Below are positions 12,001 to 23,500 of a stretch of DNA of 64,000 bases, in pieces. The stretch comes from Amaranthus tricolor (lineage: Eukaryota > Streptophyta > Magnoliopsida > Caryophyllales > Amaranthaceae). Location: contig NC_080051.1 in NCBI RefSeq assembly GCF_026212465.1, forward strand, positions 16,313,178-16,377,177, in the 5' to 3' direction. The notes under the pieces are model-generated. The model did not search any database, was not told where the DNA came from, and worked only from the letters and a program-made list of their open reading frames with translations. Positions within the stretch are counted from its first letter, which is position 1, and each line of letters begins with the position of its first letter. The position numbers and the translations under genes are program-made.

Positions 12001-14218
12001 AAGTATAGTTTCAGTTATTTTTTCTCCAACTATGTAGTTCAGTAGTCATGCGTTTAACTGAAACATCTAATACTGCAAGTTCGATCTATAATAGATGCCA
12101 CTTGTGTAAATACTAGTTTTAATTATAAGGATAAGGATTAACTCAATTTGGGCCCCCTCATGAGCTGAGCCCTAGGCGATTGCACCCAAAACTACCCTTA
12201 GGAATGGTCTTGTTGAAATGTGAACGTAATACCATATTGCTATATATAATCACAAATTCTTGTATGAGACAGTCTCACCATAAAAGCACCTTATACATGA
12301 ATTGAATAGCCTAACTAAAACAAATTATTAACAATGGACTCTTTGTTATGAGATCGTGTCACTGAGAGACGGTCTATCACAAGAATAGTTCATATATAAT
12401 AGGCTTGTTGCCCTTATATTTGTCAAGTAATGAGCACACTACCTTACCTTGTGACATGTCTTGTCTGCCTAGGGTTGTAGGAATATTTTCTTATACTGAA
12501 CCCTTTCTGTTGCAGGTGAATTTTTGAGGGATGTCCAAAATACAGTAGGTAGATTGATCTTCCTGACTTACAAGCCAGACTGATAATCTTGTGCTATATC
12601 TCCTGTTCTACTGTTCCCTCTATTCATAACTATTTTAGATGGTTATTAAGTATGCTTGTCCTAGCCGTGGATAGGAATGGTTAATAGGGCAAGTCGGTCC
12701 AATAGGTTAAGGGTTGGGTTGTATTTGTTAGACTATTAGCGGGGTGGGTTATTATTGGGTTTTAATTTTGAAGTGTTAATAAATGGCTAACAAAACCCAT
12801 CTGAGTTTTTCCGTAATCTCCAAGATTTCAAACACTCCCTAAAAGGCTAAAACCCTCACTTCTCACTTCTCTTCTCGCCAAACCAAAATTATGCAACAAT
12901 GGCAAATTGATGGAACATTGCTTGCTCACAGTAGTTTCTCCTTCTCTAACTCTTCCACATGTTTTACCTCTGCTTCTTCTCCAACTCAGAGGGTCCATAA
13001 TGGCCTATTTCTCACAAATGGCGAATTGATGGTATATCGTTCACCAAGTTATCGTTCCCATCAATTCAGATCGAGATAATGTGCTGACTTTCTAAAGGCT
13101 CCAGATATTGCTTGAAACCCTCTATAGGTTGTAGTTTTTTACTATCAGCACAATATGTGTTTTAAAAAGTGCGCCCATGGACCTAGGTGTGAGGCGCTAA
13201 GAGATGACCACTTAAACGCCTCCTTGAGTCTAGGCGCAGTGCGATACAAGAGACTCTTCAAAGGCATGCCTTTTTGTGCTTCGTATGCCTTGTGCTCATC
13301 GTGCTCCTCGTTTATGCCAATTGCGCTTTTTGATAAATAACATGTCTTTGCCTAATATTACTGAAATAACCTTCAATTCTTAGATGTTTATTGAATGGAA
13401 AGCAAAAATATACCCCTTATCTTGCTCTAGAGAAAAAATATGGATCGAGAAACGGAAGAGCAAAAATAACCATCTTCACTTAAACTTGAAATTGATGTCT
13501 CGCCCTGCACTGGCCTGCTCAAATCCACTTGCTCTGTCCATTAACCAGGTGTTGCCGTGAACGACAAATTATAATTCATTGGTAATGGAAGTAATTGATG
13601 TTAAATGTGACGGATAATATGAAACATACGGAATTCCTAATGAACTATGGTTATGTACTTAAGAGGAGTAACTCGTAGGGGTCGCTTGTTATTTCCTGCA
13701 AAATTTAACTGTCCAGCAGATTAGCTTTCAATTTTTTTTTTTTCGGTTTCCTTATTGGTGAATTTTGGGTTCGATGTTACAGGTGATTTCTTTAAAGATC
13801 TACAGGAAGAATTTCAAAGTTGGGAAGCAAATGCCTCATCACAAGGTAAACCAAAGAGCTTATGGGAGGAATTAGCGGTGAGTCTCAATTCTGTACATTC
13901 TCGTTTCTTTTCCAGATTCAAACTTGCGTCAAATGTTGATATGAAATCGGCTGCAGGTGGTGGTAGCCGAATAGAATATTTTTGGATATGATGTAATAAT
14001 ATCTGTCACAGGAAATAGGAGAAGAGTTTGTTGAATTTTTGGAGAAGGAACTTAACATAGCTGATCAAGATTTCGGAGTTGAAGCGCAAACAGGAAGTTC
14101 TAAAGCTCAAAGTACAAATAACGTCGATAGTAAAATGAGTGATAAAAACAGCATTGAGGAGAGTATTGATGAGATTGAAGCTGCTCTTGCTCAATTGAAG
14201 AAAGAATTAGGTCTATAG
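9031..14218 (+). CDS. Plastid-type J-domain (DnaJ-like) co-chaperone, five exons, 302 aa
   Basis: Exons that join in phase: 9031-9438, 11462-11627, 12516-12548, 13783-13877, 14012-14218 (909 nt). All introns are GT-AG. Exon 1 encodes about 95 residues rich in Ser/Thr/aromatics with few acids, consistent with a chloroplast transit peptide. The J domain follows ([20 protein letters not shown], then the essential HPD at residues 130-132) and continues into exon 2 ([13 protein letters not shown]). No Gly/Phe or zinc-finger region follows, so it is a type III (DJC) J-protein. The conserved tail spans exons 3-5 ([39 protein letters not shown]) and ends in a short helix. J-proteins stimulate Hsp70 ATPase; the plastid location and a cpHsp70 partner are inferred. 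The start is the first Met in the frame. The gene ends 317 bp from the convergent TOC75. Confidence 0.9.
9885..10100. mobile_element. Polypurine/polypyrimidine MITE-like repeat in J-protein intron 1
   Basis: GGGAAAGGAAGGGGAGGGAA at the left and CTTCCCTCCCTTCCTTTCTT at the right face each other as loose inverted repeats around an AT-rich core. The same arrangement, with shared phrases such as AAATCCTTC, recurs at 10640-10880 and 16783-17010. Confidence 0.5.
10640..10880. mobile_element. Second polypurine MITE-like repeat in J-protein intron 1
   Basis: Same family as 9885-10100: GGAGAGGGGAGGGAAATAGA on the left, a core with ACAAATCCTTCCAACATGGG, and CTTTCCCTCCCCTTCCCTTA on the right. The two arms could pair in RNA. 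Confidence 0.5.
11151..11192 (+). mobile_element. Minimal 5'-truncated retroposon with (TTG)n tail
   Basis: A 42-bp insert ends in TTGTTGTTGTTG and is flanked by a perfect 19-bp direct repeat, TGTACTAGGTCTAGAACTT, at 11132-11150 and 11193-11211. The long duplication plus the 3' microsatellite tail mark target-primed reverse transcription by a LINE (RTE-like tail). It lies in J-protein intron 1. Confidence 0.75.
12257..12385. mobile_element. Small MITE with GAGACNGTCTC-type inverted ends
   Basis: Left end TTCTTGTATGAGACAGTCTC and right end (other strand) TTCTTGTGATAGACCGTCTC form a terminal inverted repeat around about 80 bp of AT-rich DNA. It lies in intron 2 of the J-protein gene. A related terminal motif brackets the foldback element at 27311. 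Confidence 0.6.
13150..13335. mobile_element. AGGCGC-rich repeat, copy 1 (J-protein intron 3)
   Basis: A GC-richer segment with TAGGCGCAGTGCGATACA and GCCTTGTGCTC motifs. Close relatives lie at 18430-18600 and in part at 22012-22125 within TOC75 intron 6. Borders and duplications are not resolved; probably a non-autonomous DNA transposon. Confidence 0.4.
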
Positions 14219-14535
14219 CATTTTTGCTTTCCCAATTGTGCCGTATATTCAACGCAAACATGTTCTTATTAGTAAGAAATGAGAATCGGGTATTGTATTT
14301 TAAAAGGCGATATTATATGCTTTTGTTTCGACATCAAAGATCACATTAAGGGAAGTATGGATGATTTGAACTGAATGCTCTATTGTACAAGGGGAAAAAA
14401 AGAAAAAGCCGTTCTAATGAGCTAGCTATATTCCTAATATCCGCCATTCACCCTCACAAAAAGCACTACTTATTTCTCTATTATACATGAACCTATCAAA
14501 AACTAAATCAACTTGAATTAACTAATGCGTCGAGC

Positions 14536-17500
14536 TTAAAACCTTTCCCCGAACCGGAAGAATAGTGCTCCAGTACCAGAATTGTGGTCAATAGCATACT
14601 CGGCTCGAACAAGTCCTAGCTTCACGCCAGCTCCATAAGATGAGCCCTTGCCCATTCTCCTATAAACTTCAGTTGGATTACCCTTGACGTCTTTCGAGCT
14701 ACCAAGATCGTTTCCATGTTCCACAAAAGCGTAAACATGTGTGTTTTTGACAGGTACCCGCAGTTCAGCAGCAAGCTGCAGTAAAAACACACAAATGAAT
14801 CAGTCATTGGACCATGGTGTCTCATTTTCTCGCATCTGGAACCCACCAATAACTTTTACATTAAAAAACATCGCCATCGTGTTCCATTTTCAACCACACG
14901 GCATTAGATACATACATCTTTATCTCAGATTTCACAGCTAAAAGCATAAAGGTTAGCCAACTACAAACTCTTACCTCAAGAATGTTTCTCGCTGCACCGA
15001 GTTCCCCCATGTTGTAGCCCCTAACAGAATATGGTCCCCCAAGGGTGAAAGCTTCATAGCTCGGAAGGTCTCCCACACAGCCACCATAGTGACCATGAAG
15101 AACAAGAACAGGTGGTGGTGGTTTCCCAGCGCCTTCTTCTACTTGCTTCAGTTGGAGGAACTTTGTAAATGTCAGTTGATGCCGATTGAAAAATGGGAAT
15201 TTACTGCCTATCCCAAGCCCTTGGTCTACCTGCAACCAGAAGACAGATATCAACCGAAATACTCGCACTTCACGGCATATTAAAGCATTAAACAATCTCC
15301 CATTATCATGGGCGGATTTTATAGATTAAGCGAGTTCGACTGAACCCATACTAAAATCCAATGAAAATTGATCCCCATACATGAATATTCTTGCCAATTG
15401 TTTCCTAACGTAGAAACGGTAAGTGAGGGAAGGTTTGAGCTCCATACCTCTTTTTTTGTTATTGTGATTTCTCCTTTGGACGCTCAAATCATAATTTAAA
15501 ATTTGGAATTTTAGACAATTACGTTTATTATCTAATTTGTTATATTAAAAAAATCCTAATAACAGACTGTTTCTGCTCGTGTAAAAGGTCTAAGGCTTCA
15601 ACATTGGCAAGTGCTACAACGAGACAAGTTTCATAAGAAAAAGGCATTGGACATAATGACACAAGGAGTTTTGAAACTACTTAGCAATTTTGGTTGTCAT
15701 TCTGCAAAATTTTGAATTAATACAAGCCACAAGAATTTCTCTTTCTTTTACGAGGAAAATGGAAATAGATTAACTATACATCTAGATAGAATTTAGAAGC
15801 AAATAGAGGTGTTCATTCGGGTGATCAAGTCATTTTCGGACGGGTATCATTTCATTCGGTTGTTTTTCGGATCAGTTATTTTTCGGCTGCGTGTTACGAC
15901 GAATCACACTCGGGTCGAGTCGGTTAGTCACGGTTCGGTTGGAGATCGGTTATTCGAGCTATCGGGTTAGCATCGGTTCGGTGTCAGTTGAAGTTCGTGT
16001 CGAGTGTCAACCGGTCTCAGGTTATCATCGATTACTAATTGATTCGGTTTTATCAGGTTCGGGTTTTTTTTTTAAACAGAATTCGGCTACGTATTACTAA
16101 TTACTATCAATCAAGTCCATATCAAATTAAGTTGTTAGTCATTTTTTAATTGATGCCAAGATTTCCTTTACTTAAAGCAAAATAGTTAAAATGCGAATCA
16201 ATTAATAAGTATTATTACTTTGTTACTTTTACTTGTTTGACCGGAAATTAAAATTATAAAGTTCTATCAATTTTCATCTAATTCGATTAAAAGTAGTTAA
16301 ATAAACATTGACCATTGATTATTAACTCTAAATATATGAAACCATGTATTTATAAAATTTAATTTATTAAAATATCTAACACTTTATTAGATTGACTAAT
16401 AAGATCATTGAATATGAGTTTATCATACTTTTATGTAAAAAATTGGTTCAGATTTACAACAGTTCGATCTAAAATTCGTTCGGGTAAAATCGGTTTAGCC
16501 GGATCGTGTTCGATTTCGCGCATGATTCGGGTTGGATATGACTCGTGTCGGTCATTATTAGGTTCGGGTGATCTCGATTAACGGTTATGTGTCGGTTACA
16601 AAAATCGATTACAGCTCGGATTCATCTTTCCCATTTTCGGTTGTCAACTGGTCCGGGTACAACTTTGGTTCGGATACTATCGGTTTGATAAACCTAAAAA
16701 GGGAACACATTTTCGGATCGGCTTCCTTTCGGTTTTGGTTCGGATTTTCAGGTCGGGTCACTTTTAAACAACTCTAGAAGTAAAGAGGGGAGGAAATAGA
16801 GGGAAATAGAGGGATACATTTCCTTCATTTGGATACCAATAGGAAAAGAAGGAAAATGTAAGGAAGGGATTAGAAGAACTCCTTCACATTATTGACATAA
16901 AAAATCCTTCCAACATTAGGAAGATTCGAAAAGAGGTACATCAATCTTCCTTCCACTCCTTTCCGTTTTTCATCCTTTCCCTTACTTTCCTTTCCTTCAA
17001 AATACTTTATTAAAATATTTCTTTCAACTCTCCATATAATACGCTTTTTTTCATCCAACTCTTGAAAACACACCCACTTTGTACTTGTAGCAATTCTCCG
17101 CACTATGTTTGGATAAGATTTTACAAGGAAAATGAAGAGAAAAGGGGAAGGAAAAAAAAGGAAAGGAAAGGAAAAGGAGGAAATGATAAGAAAAGTTTTC
17201 CTTTGTTGATAAGTTGATAAAGGAAGGCAAAGGAAGATAAAAACCATTTTCCTTCCACATGTTTCACTTTTAGAGAGATTTGATCATCAACAAATTAAGG
17301 GAACTAATCCCTTAAAATCCCTTCCTTCCAAATCCACCCCCTTCAAATATGTTATCCAAAAAGAGGAAATTGTATTCCTCAAAATCTCCCCCTTTTCTTC
17401 CCTTTCAATTCGTTCAATCCATACAAAGTATTAGGGATCAAGGGAGTAATTAATAGGTAGACTATATTTTTCACACTTAAAGGCTTTACGTTCAGGAGAA

Positions 17501-20500
17501 TCAAGAATGGGTATATCAGTCAATACTCCAATTGTCTTGGTTGTATAGCTAAGTGCTTTTTAAATTCTTTGTCCCACTTTTTCTTTTGTAAATTCCCATG
17601 AATGCTCTTCATCAAATCACACCCTCCACTTATGACTTAAGTATAATCTTATCACCTTAAACCCTCTAACCCTCTCCTCCATTCCAATTTCCACCGGACA
17701 GACATCACTTAAATAGTAAAATGACATAGATGCACCTGGGGAACGCACACCTCATGGCCCAGTTCCTTACAAATTACAATATGACCTCACCTTGGCTTGA
17801 CCTGTTTGAGGCGCACCCAGGAAACTCACACCTTTAACCATTGTCCAACCAATTTGTCATCGCAAATCTACCTCAAACACCTAAACTGAATCATTACGCT
17901 TGAAACCAACCATAGCCACCGCAAGAAATTTAAAATGAACACAATAATCAATCACATTCATTAAATATCAATCCCAAAGTTACGAGAAACATAAGCAATT
18001 AACTCAAAATCCATATCCCCACAAATTTCAAGTTTTAATTTGTCTAACTTGAGTTCTAAGGTTTTGAGGCTGGAGTTTTCGCGGCTGAATAGACCATACA
18101 ACATAATCAAGACCGCATCATTGTATTGTAAAGGTTTTTGAGCTTCCCACGACCAAAATATAGGCTGCATTAACCGCGAAATCATCTGCAATGTACTCCG
18201 ATCGATAGACCACCAAATGGTTGATTAGAAGCTTCAAAAATAGAGTACAAAAAAAGTAGAGCAAGGAAAACAACACTATAGTGGAGCTTGTGGTTGTTAT
18301 GATGCTCATGGATATATAGGTGGTAGTGGCTAGTTGATGGTCTTTTTTTTAAGAAGGCATAAATATAAGACATAAAGTTGGATAAGATTTCATATATAAC
18401 AGCCTCTTCAATCAATGGAAATAGAGGCAAACCTTAATTGAGAGGTGTGTTTTAAAAAGGGCGTCTCGACATTACACGCTAAGAAGAAACCACAAAAGAG
18501 CCTCCACAAGTCTAGGCGCAGCTAGATACATGAGCCGAGCTAGAGGCGCACCTTTTGTGTGCCTTGTGCATCTTAGGCTTCGTGAGCCTTGTGGATACTG
18601 ATTTTTATTTTTTATCAAATTCAAATTTTGCTTTTGCAAGAGAATGACTCAGACCCAACAATGGTAGAATAAGATGTAAAAGATGAGTGAAAAACAGAGG
18701 ATAAACAAGAGAACAATCAAACAAGCAAGACAATGTGTTTATGAGGTATCTAATGATACCTCTCCCTCATAAGATGATTACTTTCATTAATCTATTCAAC
18801 AATACATTAATGACTAACCAAACACACTTGAGAACAAGCTCTCAAGATAGTGATTCCATTCAACAATGGAGATCACCCATAACCTAATACAATGAAGAAG
18901 AAAGCTCTTTTGGTGTTCTATCCCTAGCTCTCTCTAGTGTATTAGCATTCCTCACATGCTCCTAATGATGTTCTAAAACCTCTATTATACAGCCCATGAC
19001 ATATTAGAAACCCTAGGACTAAACCCATGAAGCCCTAGGAAATCCCGCACCAAAACTGAATACGCGTCAGTTTTGGGGCCTGATGCTCACCAAAACAGAA
19101 CCTGCTGATCCTCTATTGATGAGCTACTCGACCGAGCCACCCTTGCTCGACCAGTTGAGCAGCTCAATTCAAACCCTGCTGCCTTGTGTTGAGCCCATCA
19201 AGCCAACACCTTCACTCAAGGTTGATTTCGCACTTGCTCTAACAATCTCCCCTGAAGGCCAAATCTACCTCTATCATCATATGCCACCTTTCTTGGTGTT
19301 CCAATCACAACCTCAACATATGATTTAGGTCTTGGCTCCCCATCAAGACCAAACCCGTCATCAACCTTCTTTGTGCACCACCTATCATTGTGGCCACCAT
19401 CATCAAATGTCACCCTCCGTGACTTAGGCCTTGCACCCCTCTCAACATGATGCAAACCTCTGCTCCTTAGCAACACATGGCCATTATTGCCCATCACACC
19501 CTTCAAGTGCACCAAACACCCCTTTGCCACCTTCAAGACTCCATCACTTTGAGTCTTCATGGTGTACCTAATCTTCTCTAATCTCCTCAATGAGATTAGA
19601 TTCCTCATCATCTTTGGAATGTATCTCACACCCCTAAGCTTCTTCACAATGTCATTGTGCATTCTCAAATGCACCTTACCAATGGCCTCAATCACAACTT
19701 TCTCACCACTAGGCAAGGTCACCCTCTCATGCTTATAAGCCATCACCCTTGTAAACAAGCTCTTATCTCTACAAATATGATATGGGTGTACGGAGTCAAA
19801 CACCCAATCACCATCATCATCACACTTGGCCAATAGCACATGACCGTCCTCAACATTACCCTTGGCCTTCTTCACAAGGCCCTTATCAATGTTTGAGAGC
19901 TCATTCTTCTTTGCAACCCCTTTCACCAAAGTCGTTGCCTTCCTCAATTTCTCAATGGAGCTTCACTCTTCTTCCCTTTGAGCTTCTCTCCATCACCAAC
20001 CTCCATTGTTGGCTTCTTCATCTCCCTCAAAAGCTTCGTGCTTCTAAGGTCCTTCTTCAACTTGTTGCAAGTGTATTGAACATGGACTCTCTTGTGTCAA
20101 TGGAAGCACACTCTATCCCCATACTCAACCCTTGCCTTCTTGATTCTGATTTCCTCTCTTTTGATGGATTTCTCTCAATGACCTTTCCATCCCTCATAGA
20201 TAGAGTATAATCAATCTCCATACCAACCCCCATGGATGGTACTTCCACAACAATGCTACTACCCCTAATAGCTCACTCTAGTTTTTCAACTCTCAATAAT
20301 AAAGACTCTATCATTAGCCTTTATTCTACCACCATTGTTAATAAGCTCTCCTCTCTTGAGAACTCCACTAACAATCTCTCCATCTCTTGATTACCTGCTG
20401 ATTTTATCTCTCCTAAAGCTTCAACAAACCCTAATGGTTTCAACAAAACATCCAAACACTTCTCAACTTTACCATCTCTCTTCTACCTATCTCCAAGCTC

Positions 20501-23500
20501 TCCCTCGCTCAATACCCCAAGAAAACACACTAAACTCTGATACCAATTGAAAGAGAATGGCTCGGACCCAACAATAGTAGAATAAGATGTAAAAGATGAG
20601 TGAAAAACAAAGGACAAACAAGAGAACAGTCAAACAAGCAAGACAATGTGTTTATGAGGTATCTAATGATACCTCTCCTTCAAAAGATGATTACTTTCAT
20701 TAATCTATTCAACAATACATTAATGACTAACCAAACACACTTGAGAACAAGCTCTCAAGATAGTGATTCCATTCAACAATGGAGATCACCCATAACCTAA
20801 TACAACGAAGAAGAAAGCTCTTTTGGTGTTCTATCCCTAGCTCTCTCTAGTATATTAGCATTCCGCACATGCTCCTAATGATGTTCTAAAGCCTCTATTG
20901 TACAGCCCATAACATATTAGAAACCCTAGGACTAAACCCATGAAGCCCAAGGGAATCCCGCAACAAAACAGAATACGCGTCAGTTTTGGGGCTTGATGCT
21001 CGCTCGACCGAGCGCCAAAACGAAATTTGCTGATCCTCTATTGATGAGCTGCTCGACCGAGCCACCCTTGCTCGACCAATCGAGCAGCTCAATTCAAACC
21101 CTGCTGCCTTGTGTTGAGCCCATCAAGCCAACACCTTCACTCAAGGTTGATTTCGCACTTGCTCTAACAGCTTTAATACCCATTTTCTTTGTACTGAAGT
21201 ATTAGAAGAGAATAAATTTTCATTTGGCATGGCAGCACATCCTCTTCTTTCTTCTTTCATTTGTCTTCTTTCTCCTTAACTTTTCTTCATTAAGATTTGA
21301 TTTTTCCTTCTACTGTGTTTTAATCTTCCACTGCCCGAATTAGATTTTGAATATGATGAAAAGGACGTTTTCTATGAAATAAGAAAACGAGGAAGATGAA
21401 TGCATTGGAAACTTGTTTTCAACAAAGATTTGATTTTCCTTTTCTACTCCTTTAAATTTTCCAACGCCTTGAAACTTGCATAGCTTTTTATAAAGTGTTG
21501 TATTGTTGACATTACAAATATTAAACTTGTATCATGCATGTTCCCTGTATTTCTTTAACTGTTATACTACGTTTTAATAATTAATATTTCCTACAAAATG
21601 GCAACATCGTACTAGTTTCTTTAATTTGATAAGCAATTATAGTAGGAGTGGTGTGGTGATGTATCAAAGTAAAGTAATAATTTAATGTTACAACCCAGTT
21701 TGTTTTTAACCTTTTGAAATACTCAAACCACAAATATGAGTATAAATTTAATATAGAATAATTATACAATACATTTTATTTCTCTTTTCATTTGTAGAAC
21801 ATTTAATCTAGAATTATTATACATATCTATTTTAAGTTTTGTTTTAATTGTATTAGTATATTTTTTTATTATGTTTTTTTATCTTATGACATTATGTGTT
21901 AAAATAATGCTTACCGCAAGGATAATGAATGTTTTCAAGCTTGTATGCTATAAGCTATTATAATATGAATGTCATGTTATAAATATTAAATATGTATTAA
22001 AATTGATTTTGCAGCTTTTAAGCGAAAAAGAGCGTCGCATACAAAAAGCACGAGCCTTCTTGCGCTTTGCCCCTTGACTCCAAGGACCTTTTGCATCTCA
22101 CACCTTTTAAAACTAGTTGAGAGACCCAAACGGTCCCAACCCCCTTGAAAATTTTGAAAAATCGTATAAAGCAAAATATTGTATATGTATAACTAAAATA
22201 AAAAAAAATGTGGATTTGAGGTTAAGAGTATAGTTTTTAACCTATACATAGAAGGTTCAAATCCCCCCCTTAAAATTAATTTCTCTGCCTCCCTCTAATT
22301 TATGGGCAAGATATGCCACTAATTAGAATACGGTATCTCAAAAGAAATAAAACTTAAGCTACTCCAATCGAATTCAGCATTGGATCTTTATGCATAAGTT
22401 ATTATTAAGGTTCACCAGCGTTGAAAGTACAAAAATAAAACAATAAGGATGGATAAGAGTTACCTGAAACACATTTCTGTCACCAACTATAGCTCCATTA
22501 ACAAACTTTGTATTATCTCGTGTAATATTTGCTTGTGTGAAAACTATACGATCAACACCAGTTTCACTTAACGTTGTTGGAGGTCCGTCAGCACTAATTC
22601 CACCATTTGGCAAAATTCTTTGGCCAGTTGTGGCAATATGGCTGCTTTCATCCCGTGTTGTTATCTCTTCACATACGAGCCCATAAGTAAATTTGCTTTG
22701 TCGTGTGAAATTCTGGAAAAGGAACATAAATTTGTAACCATTATGAGCAGAAGAAATAAATTCAACAACACTACTTGCGTTAAATTCAAAAAAGATTGCA
22801 TACCAACCTCAGTAATATTTGCTTTCACACCTGATCTATCAACCCAAATAGGAGGAACTTCATCTAAGCCGGGGCCACCGGTAAACACAGGACTCAACTT
22901 TCTGCTATTAAAGCAACTAGTTTTGAATGTTCGGTTGCGTGGATTATATACACCATCGATATATGGATGCACATATTCAAACTTGAAAGAAAGATCATCC
23001 TGAAAATCAAAAAGTCGTTAAATTCTAAAGAATAAAACAGAAGGAAGAATGGAAAAAAAGTTGCACTTATTTCCTGAGAAGAATACTGATATCTTGTTAA
23101 AGTTAAGCAGCAACAAGTCTGCAACAACATTCCACAACCCCAATGCATAAAGTGATTCCCATCTATGATGGAGTTGTTTTTATTGACCCTTGGTAACAAA
23201 CATCATGTGCCACTTCTCATAAATAAAAAGTGCGAATGATTTGATGAGCCATTTTGCAATAGCCCATTATAATCTGAAGTCAAAGAGCTATAATTCTTTG
23301 GCCCCATCAAAATAAGGGACAATAAGCAATAATAACTCTGACTAAAAACAATCACCATTCACCACTAAGAACAGAAGATGTAAGGTAAGACAGTAGGAGA
23401 AGAGAGGAAGCACACAAGAGAGCCGATCAAATTTCATGAGCCAATTTATAAGGCAGCCCTTCTTTGAAGGACAAAATATAATAACCCTTTTAGGGTGAGA

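Larger units (their letters stand above)
18635..21169 (-). mobile_element. Small gag/protease-only copia-type LTR retrotransposon (TR-GAG-like)
   Basis: Complete element of 2535 bp: LTRs at 18635-19244 and 20548-21169, and a perfect 5-bp duplication GCTTT at 18630-18634 and 21170-21174. On the minus strand a PBS TGGTATCAGAG (initiator-Met tRNA type) lies at 20535-20545, two bases inside the 5' LTR. A purine tract CTTCAGGGGAGAT adjoins the 3' LTR at 19245. Only 1.3 kb lies between the LTRs, coding for Gag/protease-like sequence; integrase, RT and RNase H are absent. LTRs differ by roughly 4 percent plus a 13-14-bp indel, so it is much older than the Sirevirus in this window. It sits in TOC75 intron 6 in the sense orientation. 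Confidence 0.88.

Noticed and set aside
22374..23199. Separate minus-strand genes at TOC75 exons 5 and 6 and plus-strand frames there
   Set aside because: The minus-strand frames are single TOC75 exons read into introns; the plus-strand frames are antisense.
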